Assembly (NCBI GenBank): GCA_013368375.1
Contig: JAACJP010000057.1
Coordinates: 123,994 to 187,993, forward strand
Direction of reading: 5' to 3'
Origin: Tricholomella constricta
Taxonomy: Eukaryota; Basidiomycota; Agaricomycetes; Agaricales; Lyophyllaceae
Length of the DNA: 64,000 bases
The translations under genes and the position numbers were made by a program. This document shows, piece after piece, positions 9,554 to 22,068 of the stretch. Below the pieces are notes generated by a model, which saw only the letters and a program-made list of their open reading frames with translations, was not told the origin of the DNA and ran no database searches. Position 1 is the stretch's first letter. The number at the start of each line of letters is the position of its first letter.

Positions 9554-12500
9554 ATGGACGATAGACCGCATAAAGCTCATCGGCCAGCACAGTCTGGAGC
9601 GAAGGCGGAGAAGAAGGATAAGGGGAAAGGAAAGGAGAAACAGAAGGGCTTCAATGAAAAGGTGAGTGTCTAATTTGATGTCGTATCTGCCTCAAATAAC
9701 AGGTTTAATAGGCCTTTGCACCGAAATCTGGTCGTCGAGCAGACCGTCAGGGAAGGCGGACCGCCGAGCGGGACCAGACTCGTCTTCATGTCCCTTTGGT
9801 GAATCGAACTCCAGACGATGAACCTCCACCGGTCATTGTAGCGATCGTTGGACCACCTGGAGTCGGCAAAACAACTCTCCTCAAAAGTTTGGTCAGGCGA
9901 TACGCCAAACAGACCTTGAACGATGTCAAAGGCCCCGTTACGGTTGTCAGTGGCAAGAAACGACGGTTGACGTTCATAGAATGCAATAACGACTTGAATA
10001 GCATGATCGACATTGGCAAAATTGCTGACCTCGTACTGCTCATGATCGACGGCTCCTTTGGATTCGAAATGGTGCGTGTAGTTACAAGTTTGACTTTTAC
10101 AATGCCTGAAATATATCATACACCAGGAAACCTTCGAATTCCTCAACATTCTCCAATCGCATGGTTTCCCAAAAGTCATAGGCATCCTTACCCACCTCGA
10201 CCTCATTAAAAAAGCCGCAACACTCCGCGACACTAAAAAAGCGCTCAAAAAGCGCTTCTGGACCGAAATCTATCAAGGCGCAAAGCTCTTCTACCTCTCC
10301 GGCGTCCTGAACGGACGGTACCCCGACACCGAGATCATGAACCTCTCGCGCTTCGTCTCCGTGATGAAATTCCGGCCACTCGTCTTCCGGAACTCTCATT
10401 CCTACATACTCGCAGACCGCCTGGAGGACTTGACACCGCGCGAGCTCGTGCGCACTTCCAAGAATAAATGCGACCGCACCGTGACAGTTTATGGATACGT
10501 GCGTGGGACGAACCTACGTATGGGCACGCGCGTGCATATCCCTGGCGTGGGCGATCTGGAGATGAAGAGCGTGACAGTGCTGGGGGACCCGTGTCCGATG
10601 CCCGATGCGGACTCGGAGAAGCGGAGGAAGCTGAGCGAGAAGAAGAAATTGATCATACACGCGCCGATGAGCGATGTGGGAGGGGTGATGTATGATAAGG
10701 ACGCGGTTTGGGTGAATGTTCCTGGAAGTTTTACTAGGGGGAATACGGATAGTGCGTGTCCTGCCTATTATGTTGAAGCATTTGATGCTTATTCTTATTG
10801 CACTGTCTAGTTCGCCAAGGTGAAGGCGAGCAGATGGTTATGGACCTCCAGGATGTCGGGTCCACTCTAGAGGACGCTGTCGCCAAGAGCCAGATTCGTC
10901 TCTTGGGCACCTCATCGAAAAACCTCACAGTACCGAACGAGGATAATGTGGACATGGGCGACGAGGATAGCGACGACTTAGACCTCGAAAGCCTTGCAGG
11001 GAGTGACATGGAAGACGATGATTCGGGCATCGACTCCGATCCCGGAGATGCCGAGGAGGGCGATGACGAGGACAGAACACAGGACCCCCGTAGCACCGGT
11101 CGTTCCAGCCATCGAAGTGGCGCACGGACGCTGCCATCGTCCAGCAAAAAACAGCGGAATGATATCGAGTATGCAGAGAGTGACTCCGACCTTGGGGACA
11201 ACGATGAGGACTTGGACATCGGTGGACGGCGGGTGAGGTTTGGTGAGGATGATGATCATGACATTCCGAGTGATGAGGGCGAGGGGGAGGAGGAGGAGGA
11301 GGAGGAGGAGGAAGGTGATGATGGGGCAGTGCCTAGATGGAAGAAAAACCTTGCGGAGCGTGCGCAATCCTCTTTCGCGTCGAGTCGGAAATCCCGCCGG
11401 AAGGATTGGACAAAACTCATATATGCGACATCGCTAACGCCTGCGGAGATCCTACAGGGCGAGCAGGAAGAAGGTTCTGGCGCGACGGAGGTCGAAATGG
11501 ACGAGGAGGATTTCTTCCAGATTAAGCGGACGGCAGATGCAGGGCAGGACGAGGTTCTAGATCAAAGCAAGGAGGCGCTGAGTGCAGAAGAGTTGAAGAA
11601 GTGGGAAGACGAGGAGATGCTGGAGTCGATACGACATCTCTTCATCACGGGCGATGATAACGCAGCTGGAGATGGCGAGGATGGAAATGAGGAGGGTGGG
11701 GCGTTCGGTGAGGAAGAAGACGGAGACGACTCTCAGGATGACGAAGAGGGTAGCGCGGCCGCAGATCCCGAAGCCGCTCGCGCAGCTGCCTTGGCAGCTA
11801 AAAAGGAAGCACTCAAGCGCAAGTTCGATGAGCAGTACGACGATCCCGAATCATCCAAGCTCGACTTCTACGAGGAGAAGAAGGACGAGATGGCGCGACA
11901 GCTTGCCCTCAATCGTGCCGAGTTCGAAGGCATCGACGCAGAGGCTCGTGCACTCGTCGAAGGCTACCGACCCGGGCAATACGTTCGCATCGAGCTCACA
12001 GACGTCCCATGTGAACTGATTGAGAATTTCGACCCCTCATACCCCATTGTTGTAGGTGGGCTCCTCCCCGCCGAAGAGCGCTTTGGGTTCGTGCAAGTCC
12101 GCATTAAACGGCATCGCTGGTATGCACGGACACTCAAGAACAACGACCCTCTCATCCTGTCGGTCGGCTGGCGGCGCTTTCAGACTGTGCCAATATACTC
12201 CCTGGACGACCACTCGATCCGCATGCGTATGCTGAAGTACACGCCGGAACATATGCACTGTTATGCGACCTTCTACGGCCCTGTGTCCCTGCCCAACACT
12301 GGCTTCTGTGCGTTCAACTCGCTATCGGGAGAGACTCCTGGCTTTAGGGTTAGTGCGACGGGTGTGGTGCTTGACATCGACCGCTCGGTGAAGATTGTCA
12401 AGAAGGTCAAGTTGACAGGCGTGCCGTATAAGATCTTCAAGAACACGGCGTTCGTGAAGGACATGTTCAATAGTGCGTTGGAGGTGGTCAAGTTTGAAGG

Positions 12501-13225
12501 CGCGAACATCAGGACCGTGTCTGGGATCAGGGGGCAGATCAAGAAAGCCATGCCGAAGCCCGATGGTGCATTCAGGGCTACCTTCGAGGATAAGGTGTTG
12601 AAGAGCGGTATGTCCCTTCTTGTTCAATCACGTTTTTTTCTCATATCCATTGCGATCAGATATCATCTTCCTGCGGGCATGGTACTCTGTCCAGCCACGC
12701 AAGTTCTACAACCCCGTAACGTCGCTTCTGCTCTCGGACAAGGCCCATTGGACGGGCATGCGGCTGACGGGTCAAGTGCGACGGGACGAGGGGCTCAAGA
12801 CGCCTCTCAACGTTAACTCAACGTACAAACGCATCGAACGGCCGCCGCGGCGCTTCAACCCACTTGTGGTGCCCAAGAAACTGCAAGCATCGCTGCCTTA
12901 CGCATCAAAGCCGAAGCTCATGGCTCCTCAGCGGGCACAGACTTACCTCCAGAAACGCGCAGTGGTTATGGAGCCGGAGGAGAAGAAGGCGGTGGCTCTG
13001 CTTCAGCAGATTCGGGCGCTGCGGAAGAACCAGGTGGCGAGGCGGAAGGAGAAGAAAGACGAGAAGAAGGTGGAGAGGCAGAAGAAGCTGGCGAAGGAAG
13101 AGGCGGTGAAAGGCGAGAAGGAGAAGGAGAAACGGAAGGAGTATATGAGGGTCGCAGGGCAGAAGACTAAACGAGCCGCGGAGATTGAGGAAGGAGGAGG
13201 CCGGAGCAAAAGGCGGAAAACATGA
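9554..13225 (+). CDS. BMS1: BMS1 ribosome biogenesis GTPase
   Basis: Five exons (9554-9661, 9712-10071, 10127-10751, 10811-12607, 12660-13225) join in phase to 1151 aa. The start ATG 9554 gives the expected [11 protein letters not shown]-terminus. The GTPase domain has a Walker A box GPPGVGKTT (about residue 80), then [37 protein letters not shown] and [10 protein letters not shown] long acidic linker follows; a GAG trinucleotide run at about 11286-11313 encodes poly-Glu. The C-terminal domain ([20 protein letters not shown]) and a basic tail complete the usual BMS1 length. BMS1 binds the U3 snoRNP and Rcl1 in the 90S pre-ribosome and is needed for 18S rRNA maturation in the nucleolus. The gene looks intact. 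Confidence 0.95.
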
Positions 13226-14496
13226 TTAATGTACAGGCGCTTTTGTCTTCGTCTCTGAACTTCCACTCGCTTTGTTTTCTTTCCATTCTGCACCTTATCT
13301 GCAGCTCTCTCCTGACAGCTTGAACGCTTGAACACCTAGTGAGTAGCATTGATCCAACTTGTTAGGTGCACATAAACAACAAATTCTCGCGGATCTTAAT
13401 TCAGGTAGACCTGTCTCTAGAGAGATCTTGCGAGATTTTCAGCGAATTCTTAGCTTCTTGATCACAATTCACAAGAATATCTGTTTGGGAAATTGTACTA
13501 TTCATTGTGAAATTGGTGGGAATTCTGACAATCATTTTCAATTCCCCTCAGCCTCTGCGTACGCAGCTTCGAGGACGGTGAGGGGGAGTACTTTCCGCAG
13601 CTGTGCATGCTAATATACATCTATAGGTTACTTGTGTTTTTCTGGAATTGTACCAGGAGTCGATGTGTAAAATGGTCGAGCCGGAGTTGATAGCGGCACC
13701 CTAACTTGATCATGAACCACTTCATAGATAGGTTGCATTTAATCGCGTTCCATCTCAAGCAATTTCTTCTCTCGTTCCCGTTTACATTTTTAGGACTGCT
13801 GGAAGGGCATCAGAGTTATTGAATGTGCCATGCAACGGAGGCTAGACCGAAAGCTCGAAATTGGGTCAGGGACCAGGATTGTTTGATATTCATCGTGGTT
13901 GACGCAGGTGCGGACAAGGACTTCTCTGCGATATTAATAAAGCACTTTTTCGTCCTAGCTTAAAGGATCTGGACAAGTGTTGCGTTGGGTTTATATGTCT
14001 GATGCAGACACTTCGCCACTGCATAGATCGCTTTCCCTCGCCGGCATTAGGACCTACAGATCACTGCACACATCGGATTGCTATACCTCAATCTGCATTT
14101 CCGCACGGCTCGTGAACTCAAGCTTGCCCTATTATCGCTCTCTAGTGCCCATTTTCTGCCCAGTGATTCGTCGAAGTTTCATATTCCGGGTCTTTGATCC
14201 CATTGCCCAAAACCTGCATGTATCAACATTAAATTGTTCTGTAAAGTTACTAAAATTCAATTAAAACGCAGTGTCAATACTATGGTATGGTGAATGCGAG
14301 CGCCCAAGTTATAGAAGTGTGTAGATTTTGGAAATTGGCCCCTCGAAGAGTTGAATTCGGGCCCGGCCGGGCCATCATCTCAACTCTGACTCCCGCCTCG
14401 ACGATGGAACTGCTCTGCATAACTTCGCCTCCGGACGGCAATCACTCGAGGAAGACTTTGAACGTTGCCCGGGTCTGCTGGCTCTGACATTGGCTG
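13226..14496. other. Intergenic region, no gene recognised
   Basis: This stretch is AT-richer than the neighbouring genes. It has only short open frames without splice structure or recognisable motifs. Confidence 0.5.
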
Positions 14497-16405
14497 ATGG
14501 GTTCAACATCTGACTCAGCTCGTCAGAGACAGCCTGAGAGGCTCTTCAAAAAGCTAGCCATTTACAGATCGCAAGCGTTCCAAGCCTTCAAAGACCTTAC
14601 CTTTGACTATCATCACTTTGTAATGACCCCACCGGGCTCGACGGCAGGACATCCTTCTCCAAGGACTCGCATTTTCGCAGACGAGATACCTCTGGAATCA
14701 CCTGATAGAGACTTCGGCTTCGTGCCCATCCCGCGGAGGCTTCGTTATGATCCCAAAATACCGTTTCATTTTGGATCGTTTTGAATGCATCTTTTGGGTT
14801 TGCGAGCACTTTTGGTGGGTCAATCCATGAGGCGAAACCACGTTTGTAGTGCTGAAAAATACATGCCAGTGGTCGCGAATCTCTACTACTGCCAACCCTT
14901 GCTCAGTGCGTCACTATTTCAAGCAAAAGGTATCGAACTTCTTACTTTCCAACACCTCAATTATCCCAGTCTTTCAACATCTCCTATAGCGAAGTTTCAA
15001 GGTTCGTTCACTCATTGATTCGAGTTAAAATCCGAACCCCATCTTCAATATCTTGTCAGGATTCCTACTTTAATTCAAGCCGGGTTCGTCATGCGCCTCT
15101 CATACGAACACCATTCTTGACAAAATGATGTAGATATGCCGCTGGCGTCCTCTTGAGCTCTCCTCTTGGCGATTTACTACGCCGGCGGCAGCTTCTCCTC
15201 TGCCTAATAACGCTGTCGACGACCTTATCGGTTGGTCTTGCCGTTACAAATGATCTCGCGACATTTGAAGGTCTATCCTTTGTGGTGAGGATGGTCTCAT
15301 GCACCCCTCAAATTTTGCTCCCGCTGGCTGCCGATCTAGCCCCTCCGGAACGTCGGGCTTCTGCCATCTCTGTTGTGCTCGCGGGCCTCCTCTTCGGCAT
15401 CCTCATAGCTAGAGTCCTCGCAGGAGTTATAGCGGAATTTGTCACTTGGCGGGTGGTATACTATCTAGCTATCGGCACCCAGGCTGTCGTTTTGGTCGGT
15501 AGCTACTTCATCCTTCCTGATTACCCATCGAAAAATGCGGACATGACCTACTGGGATATACTCTGAACCATGGGAACATTTACCTTTACAGAGCCGTTGC
15601 ACATCCAAGCCTCACTCATCAACATCGCTTCGAGCGCTTGCTTCAGCAATTTCTGGGTGACATTGACTTTCCTTCTTGGTAATTCACCATACAATTACTC
15701 CACGTGAGTATCTCCATCTAGTTTTCAGGATACCCCGTTCTCAATTACCTGCAGTTTAGTGATAGGGTTGTTTGGATTGGTAGGGATGTTTGGGGTGGCC
15801 ATGGGACCACTTATCGGGAAATTTATCGCCAAGCTGGTTCCGTGGTATGCGTCTCTCCTAAGCATTTGCTTAGTTGCGGTCTTTCAAAGCGTGCAGACAG
15901 CTGCTGGCGGAATCCACATTGCAGCTGTCATCATCGCGGTAATCGGATTGGATGTTTTCCGCCAGATGCTGCAAGTCGACGGCCGTCTTCGGGTAAGAAT
16001 TCCACGCGGACCTCGGTAGGTGTCGACCTCTCACTCATACTGATCCTAGGATTTCCGCCTCCGCTCGTTCACGACTTAATGCCGTTATGATCCTCTCAGT
16101 CGGTTATCTCGCCCCAACCTTCGAAACAAATGTTGATTTGATCTTAGCTTTTCATTGGCCAAGTTATGGGTACAGCCGTCGGTACCAAGGTGTTCGTCGA
16201 ACATGGCTGGAGGGCAGCAGCAGTCCTCAGCATGGCCTGGTGCGGCTTGCAAACTGTCATCCTCCTTTTGAGAGGTCCTCATTGCCATCGGCGCACGTGG
16301 TACGGGTATGAAGGGGGGATCGAAGCGCGGAAATCCGAGTCCGTCGTGGAGACACAAAACAAGTTCGGTAGGCTCGGACACTACATACTCCCCCCGAAGG
16401 GGTAG
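14497..16405 (+). pseudogene. MFS transporter pseudogene (DHA1-like)
   Basis: The order of a fungal 12-helix MFS protein can be followed: FGFVPIPRRLRYDP, LYYCQPLL, IPTLIQAG, SPLGDLLRRRQLLLCL (the loop 2-3 motif), QILLPLAADLAPPERRAS, then the second half VIGLFGLVGMFGVAMGPLIG, FRQMLQV, ISASARSRLNAV, GQVMGTAVGTKVFVEHGWRA. The reading frame is broken. An in-frame TGA at 15564-15566 stands between DIL and TMG, most simply a CGA-to-TGA change. The frame also slips near 15968 just before TAVFG. Introns at about 15703-15752 and 15993-16054 are still readable. It is a relic of a proton-coupled efflux or solute carrier of the plasma membrane. Confidence 0.8.
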
Positions 16406-18119
16406 GGAAGGACATTGAAAAGCTGCCAACTGCAGATGCAGGCGAATGCACGATCGACCTGATGCCTCAGGAAAGGTTTGAGCGAGTTGGACAAGGGTTC
16501 TATCCTGCAATGTCTGATGCAATAGATGATATTAGATGCAGTAAAAGGCCGATTTGGCCGAACAATGTCATCCTGCAAGTAGTGTCCTCGCGAACCTGCC
16601 CATGATCAAATGCTCTCGTTTACGCAATGACTCGATGCTGCCAGTGGACCAACGGTTCGCCTTCGAGTTGGAACAAACATTCGTCAATCACTGTCCCACG
16701 AGAACGACTCTCTCGCCATATTTAAGACCTCGAGATTTTCCACGGCCACGCCAAATTACAACTAATTTGCTGATCAAAGTTTGACTCCTAGTTCAACGTG
16801 TTGGAGGCTCTGGGCTAAAAGATGCTACCATCTTATTCAAGCAGGACAGCAGTACCACGGGTGTCTTAAGTACGTACCATGTACTGGACTTCAAGCTCAA
16901 CGACTCTTTCGCTAATGGACTGATGTCGCTCGAGCAATAGAGCAGGACATAAAGGCCCTCAATGCCGCAAGTAAATCTGCAACTTTCGGATTGGATGCAG
17001 AGGACGACATTGACGCTCAAATCCTCGGCATCGCACACGGAGTCCGCAATGGCAGGCTCTGATTGCTCTCGGGTGAGCAATATACAAGAAGACGGATAGA
17101 TGAGCGACGTATGTCACCAAACGCGTCCAGCTTGTGAAGCTAACAGTATCATCCAAGAGCTGTGCATGAGCATATTCGACAATGCGCAGACGAGTACTAG
17201 TGAATTCAAATTTGGCCGTAAGGTTTCGGCGTCCATCTTTCCCTTACAAAGGTCCCCCGACGAGGACGTCGCGATGATCAAAACCAAAGGTAACAGGCTC
17301 GTATGCCTCAGCGAGGGCCATTAACTTCGTATCTGTCGCCGCCCGGACCAAGTCTAGCCAACTCCAATCGTGCCTGGTGTTAGACTACAGTCGACTGGAT
17401 GCAAGAGTTACAGATCTTTCTCCTTGCTTATAGCAAGTGATTATCAAGGGTACAGTGCAGAAAGAGAATATTCCAGAAGTCCCCCTTCCTCAGCATGTCG
17501 AGAACTTCAGAGCTAGCCATAATTCTGGAAGATTAGGATTGTAGTGCCGTTTAGAGGATTTTTAGGCGACTTCATGAGAAGAGTCCGAGTCGGTTCGAGG
17601 AGAGCCCTTATAACGTATACGAGACTTCATTCAAATCCTGTATGGACGTAGGGTGAAGAAGGTCGATAAAGGGTCAAACAACGAGGAATAAAATGGCGTG
17701 CAAAACCTTGGAGGCAATTGGGGGCCTGTTAAATGTTTGATAACCGCATTGTTTGGCAAAGGCTTCCAAGCTTTATAACGACTTGACCGCTCCTGACCGT
17801 GGTGGAGCCACGCAGTGCGCACCTTCAGTCATGCGAAACCTATCACAGTGGCCATAATTTCTACAGAATGAGAAGATCAAGTCAGTAGCGTAAAAAGCTC
17901 CTTCGTTGAACGTGAATTATCCTAATTGCTGTGAGTACCCTCAAAATGTCTTATCTTGAGTCTTGACTCATGCATGCTCGGCTTTCTCCAGATGTACACG
18001 CACCAGTGCTGGGCAGTGCGGGGTCCTTGGCGCCTGTCATAACTCCATAAAGCCCGCCATAAAGTGTTTCAACTACATCTACATCGCATTTTCAACTTTG
18101 AACCCGCTGCTATATCAAT
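16406..18119. other. Intergenic region with a possible gene relic
   Basis: No intact gene is seen. A broken plus-strand reading at about 16840-17065 gives pieces such as LKDATILFKQDSSTTG and KALNAASKSATFGLDAEDD, separated by stops. The ATFGL word recalls the 2OG oxygenase at 4.2 kb but the match is too short to assign. Confidence 0.3.
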
Positions 18120-20245
18120 ATGGCCACATCCAACGCTGGCGCTAGCGCTGAACACCCACCCCCCTTCCAGGTCGTGAACGCCCTCGAGCTCGTCTCCACA
18201 GAGCACAGCAAGATAACCGGTGTCAGTGTCTATTCCGGCCGCGCAGAGATCACTCGCGCGTTCAGATTCAATGTCAAGACCGGCCAGAACCAGGTTACTG
18301 TCAATGGTCTGCCCAACATGCTTGACCAGGATTCCCTCAGGTCAGTGCTCAAGCTCAACAAGCGTCATGTTCAGAGAACTCGCATACTCATGTAGGTACA
18401 TATGTATGTAGAGTCGAGGGAAGAGGCGCTGCGACGATCCACGACGTCACCATTTCGCGTATTCCTCCCCCAGAAGCCCCCACCACGTCCGCGGCGCTCT
18501 CCAGTCTCGTTTCGAAGCGGGAACGCACGCTGAAGGCTCTTGAGCGGTGCAAGAAGGCGGTAGCGTCTCTTGAATCCTATCTTGCCACGATGCATGTCCA
18601 GCACATCGACACGACCCAACTCGGGAAGGTCGTCAAGGAGTACGACGCGACTGCGGAAGAACTGGACAACCGCATGCTGGAGCTGGAAGGCCAGTTGGCG
18701 GGGATGGACAAGGAGGTGGAGGAGGAGAAATCGAAGCTTGCAGGGCCGAAGCGAAATGATAAACTGAACATACGAGCGGTGATTGGGGTGTTTGCAGATG
18801 TAGAAGGAGAGGTGGAAATTGCTTTGATTTATGGTGGGTAAATTTCCCTGGTGGTGGTGGTGGGTCTCAAAAGTGTTCGTCATCGTTGAACTCTGACTGT
18901 CCAGCTGTGCACGGCGCAACTTGGAACGCGGGATACGATATTCGTGTCGATATGCATACCAAGGAGGAACCGGTGACGCTGATCTACAAGGCTGCCATCA
19001 CACAGAGTACAGGCGAGGTATGCATTACAGCCTATATAATCCATTTTACGCCGAACTAACGTGAACCCGCAGGATTGGGCTGATATCCCCTTGACTCTCG
19101 AGACAGCCACTCCAACATTCGGAGTCGGTGTCCCCACGCTGGATACATGGAACCTCTCACTGTACCGAGCCCAGTTCAAGTCGCAAATGTTAGCATACGG
19201 TGCGCCGCCCATGGCTTCAGCCTCTGTTGCTCCGATGGCGGCCAAGGTCCGCCGCATGGTATCGCGTGAAACGTCTGAAGTGGAGAGGGGACAGACGGTC
19301 GCCCATCGCGAATTGCAGGTCTCGTCCAAGGGGAACGTCAGCGCTACATTTGAGGTTCCGGGCTTGATCACCATCCCGAGCGATAACGCCGCGCACAATG
19401 TGACGATTGCGGAATTGAAGCTCGGTGCGACGATGTCGTGGGTGTGTGTGCCGAAGAAGGACACCAAAACGCATCTCAGCGTACGTTTATCAATTCCATT
19501 GCCTTCCTTCCCTCAAGCTTCAATGTCAATTCTGTTTTTTTTTTTTGCAGGCGAAAATCAAGAATGCATCGCAATACACTCTCCTACGCGGTACCGGAAG
19601 CGTCTACGTCGACGGGAGCTTCATCTCCCGCTCTGAAGTCCCCCCTGTCAGCCCCGACGAGTCCTTCGACTGCCCCCTCGGGTGAGCTGTCCGAAACCTC
19701 ACACACCCGTGCCCGATCCCATGCTAACCACAAAGTCTTTGACTATCACTTAACTTATAACTAGCCTTGACCCCTCGATCCGCGTCACGTACCCGCCGCG
19801 AACAAAGAAACTGTCGCAGAGCGGGTTCTACACCAAGACCGCCACACATGTGTTCACGCAGCACGTCACCGTGTTCAACACCAAACCCACGCCCGCCGAG
19901 GGCGTGCGCATCGTCGAGCAGGTCCCCGTCTCGGAGGACGCGCAGATCCACGTCACCCTCGTCAGCCCCGCCCTCGCCCGGGACGGCAGTAGTAGTGGTG
20001 GTGGGGGTGGGAGTGGTGGGAAGGAGGGCGCGAGGATGGTGACGGTTGCGAAGGGGGTGAGTGCAATGTGGGAGGGCGCGGAGGGGGCGGAGCCGGATTT
20101 GGATTTGGACTCTGCGCTTGGGAGGAATGGGAAGTTCTGTTGGGTGTGCACGGTGCCGCCGCAGGGGAAGATCAACCTTGTGCTGCAGTGGGAGGTGGCG
20201 GCGCCTGCGCGGACGGAGGTTGTTGGGTTGAATGAGTGGGTTTAG
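18120..20245 (+). CDS. DUF4139/DUF4140 domain protein
   Basis: Six exons (18120-18340, 18412-18833, 18905-19017, 19073-19480, 19551-19681, 19765-20245) join in phase to 591 aa. The N-terminal DUF4140 part has ITGVSVYSGRAEITRAF and QVTVNGLP. A coiled coil follows (RERTLKALERCKKAVASLES, DATAEELDNRMLELEGQ). The DUF4139 part has TWNAGYDIRVD, LIYKAAITQSTGEDWADIPLTLETATP, AKIKNASQYTLLRGTGSVYVDGSF and GFYTKTATHVFTQHVTVFN. The family, including bacterial proteins called mucoidy inhibitor A and worm F37C4.5, is widespread in fungi but has no proven biochemical role. A Gly/Ser-rich insert near residue 505 is low complexity. The last intron but one ends in a pure T-tract before CAG. The gene looks intact. 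Confidence 0.85.
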
Positions 20246-20640
20246 ATACACCTAGAGGAGGAGAGTTGGGATTTGGGTTTTGGGTTTTGGTGGGCGTATG
20301 GGGTTTGGGTTTATGCATATGGGCGTCGACTCGGAAGCTCGGTGCGAACTTACAATTGGGTGTATGCGTGGACATGTACAATGGACTTTATAATTGTAAG
20401 TACACACGCGAAATTAGCAGAATTTAGCGGCAATCAATTTAGTCTTGTAAATCGAGCCAAAAAACCAGACTTATGCGTAGAATTTAGTAGAAAGCCTTGA
20501 GCGACCCAGTCCTTGAGGAAAACCTCAGGCAAGGACCCACGTACGTGGAAAGCTTTGATTGCGTCTTTCAAACAATTTCTTGCAAAACAAACAACAGCAT
20601 GTAATTAGCTATCGTCGGACCGGACGGTTAACACAGTCTG
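20246..20640. other. Intergenic region, no gene seen
   Basis: It begins with the G/T-rich 3' flank of the DUF4139 gene. A short word, GAAAGCCTTGAGCGAC, occurs here (about 20489) and again at about 20988, flanking the relic between them. Confidence 0.4.
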
Positions 20641-20960
20641 TTTCTCGTATTGTAGGCTCAGCCATGTTTTTCTCGTTATGGTCATCGCCGTGCAAGAGTT
20701 TGATGTCGTGTCGATGATAGTCACGAAAGCCTTGAGTAATGATAATCTATCTTACCGTCCGCGCGCGCTCAACCGCATCTAATTTTTGAAGAGGGAATTG
20801 GCGACGCTCAAGGACCTTGGGATGCAAAGATCACATGGAATTGCGCAACAGTCTGCACTATTTACTCGTCGTCGTCACTAGTACCTCGATGGCCAAATGG
20901 TCCCACATAGCCGCAAGGCAGATCACCATCAAGCAGCATCAAGCATTGAGTGAGTCAGTT
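20641..20960 (-). pseudogene. Decayed inverted copy of the 3' end of the 2OG oxygenase gene
   Basis: On the minus strand, 20930-20881 matches the last exon of the gene at 4.2-5.4 kb (about 5285-5336; shared words ATGTGGGACCATTTGGCC and CTGCCTTGCGG). Next comes GCGCAACAG (about 20845), and then 20710-20650 matches the 3' UTR (about 5503-5560; shared GGCGATGACCATAACGAG and ACATGGCTGAGCCTAC). Order and strand are consistent over the whole stretch. It is a segmental duplicate or remnant of a paralogue, with indels and no open frame. Confidence 0.8.
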
Positions 20961-21401
20961 GATTGGATTCTCCTCTACTTACCTAGAAAGCCTTGAGCGA
21001 CTTACTGCCTTGGAGCTCATTGGAGTAGCATGATTAGTGTCCATTGCAAGTGGAGAAGGATGGTGTAGACGCTGGGATGCGCGACGGGCCGGGCGGGGGC
21101 GAACAGACTTATCGGGCAAAAGGTAAGGGGATCGACGCTGGAGAGCTATATTTTGTACTTGGATCGTAGGCATGTAGATGGTGAGGCAGGAGTCGCGTGT
21201 TGGACGTACTACAGTCGCCGCAAAGGTATTCTACGCAAAAGTAAGCCTGTCGCGCGTCGGGCCGGCAGCGGTGACGCCAACCATCTTGCTTATAGGTAAG
21301 TTCGTCCATCGAAGAAATGTGCGCACTTGTTATCCGCGAGTACAACTCGCCTCCTTGTCATTCATTCCAAAAGTTTCCATTATACAGTAACTTTGACCTC
21401 C

Positions 21402-22068
21402 TCAGAAAATCGATCCCAACTTGTCTCCGACCTTGTCAAAGACATCCCCTGCATCTTCGGCGACATCCTTTGCTGTGTCCTTGATCTTCGTACCTGCCTC
21501 CTTGACCTTCGTTCCAGCTGCCTTCACAGCAGATTCCGCCTTCGCCTTGACGTTGAACTCATCCAAGCACTGGTCGCAGTCCGCCGGCTACATTGAACAA
21601 GGAAAAAGAATCATATCAGGGTTCCCCCAGCACTCTGCCATACCACACGGATGCTATACCAAGTTCACAGCAGAATTGACAGCGGAAGCGAGACAAGCCG
21701 CATCCGAAATAACGTCTGGTTCGAGTTTCTAATTCAGCGCAACGGAACAAAAACATGGGCTGCATGCATGCTTACTGGCTCCGGCTTGGGCAGCCGCCGC
21801 AGCACAGGACACCACTTCGTACCGATGGGATGGTCAGCTATAGCCGAATTTGTTGATCAAGGCCAACCTCACGTACCCGACGGAGCAAGCGCCGCGACAC
21901 ATCCTGAAAAAAAATCATTCCATAGAGTCAAGGCCCTGTTCGAATGGACTCGCGATGGCTGAACATACCTGCGATATCACATGTAGCGCGCATGAACGTA
22001 TGTCCAGCAGGCAGCGCCACGACGGCGCTGAAAAAGGCGACGAAGGCGATAAGGAGGGTGAATTGCAT
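21402..22068 (-). CDS. Small secreted protein: Cys-rich domain plus LEA-like amphipathic tail
   Basis: Five exons (22068-21969, 21903-21877, 21814-21776, 21715-21660, 21587-21402) join in phase to 135 aa; exons 2 and 3 are only 27 and 39 nt. The first 19 or so residues are a signal peptide (MQFTLLIAFVAFFSAVVA). Six cysteines follow in a C-x4-C-x10-C...C...C-x2-C pattern. That pattern recalls the fungal calcium-binding (CBP-like) domain, which I offer only as a possible relation. The last 45 residues are Lys/Ala/Glu/Asp-rich with 11-mer periodicity (AVKAAGTKVKEAGTKIK...), like late-embryogenesis-abundant or apolipoprotein helices. It probably acts outside the cell. Splice choice for exon 4 was fixed by frame: the nearer AG would break it. 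Confidence 0.7.

Noticed and set aside
16793..17080. Possible second 2OG oxygenase relic
   Set aside because: Only a five-residue word (ATFGL) matches; stops surround it and the catalytic part is not seen, so it is left unassigned.
19724..20251. 175-codon minus-strand frame, Arg/Pro/His-rich
   Set aside because: It is antisense to the last exon of the DUF4139 gene; composition is that of a GC-rich shadow frame.
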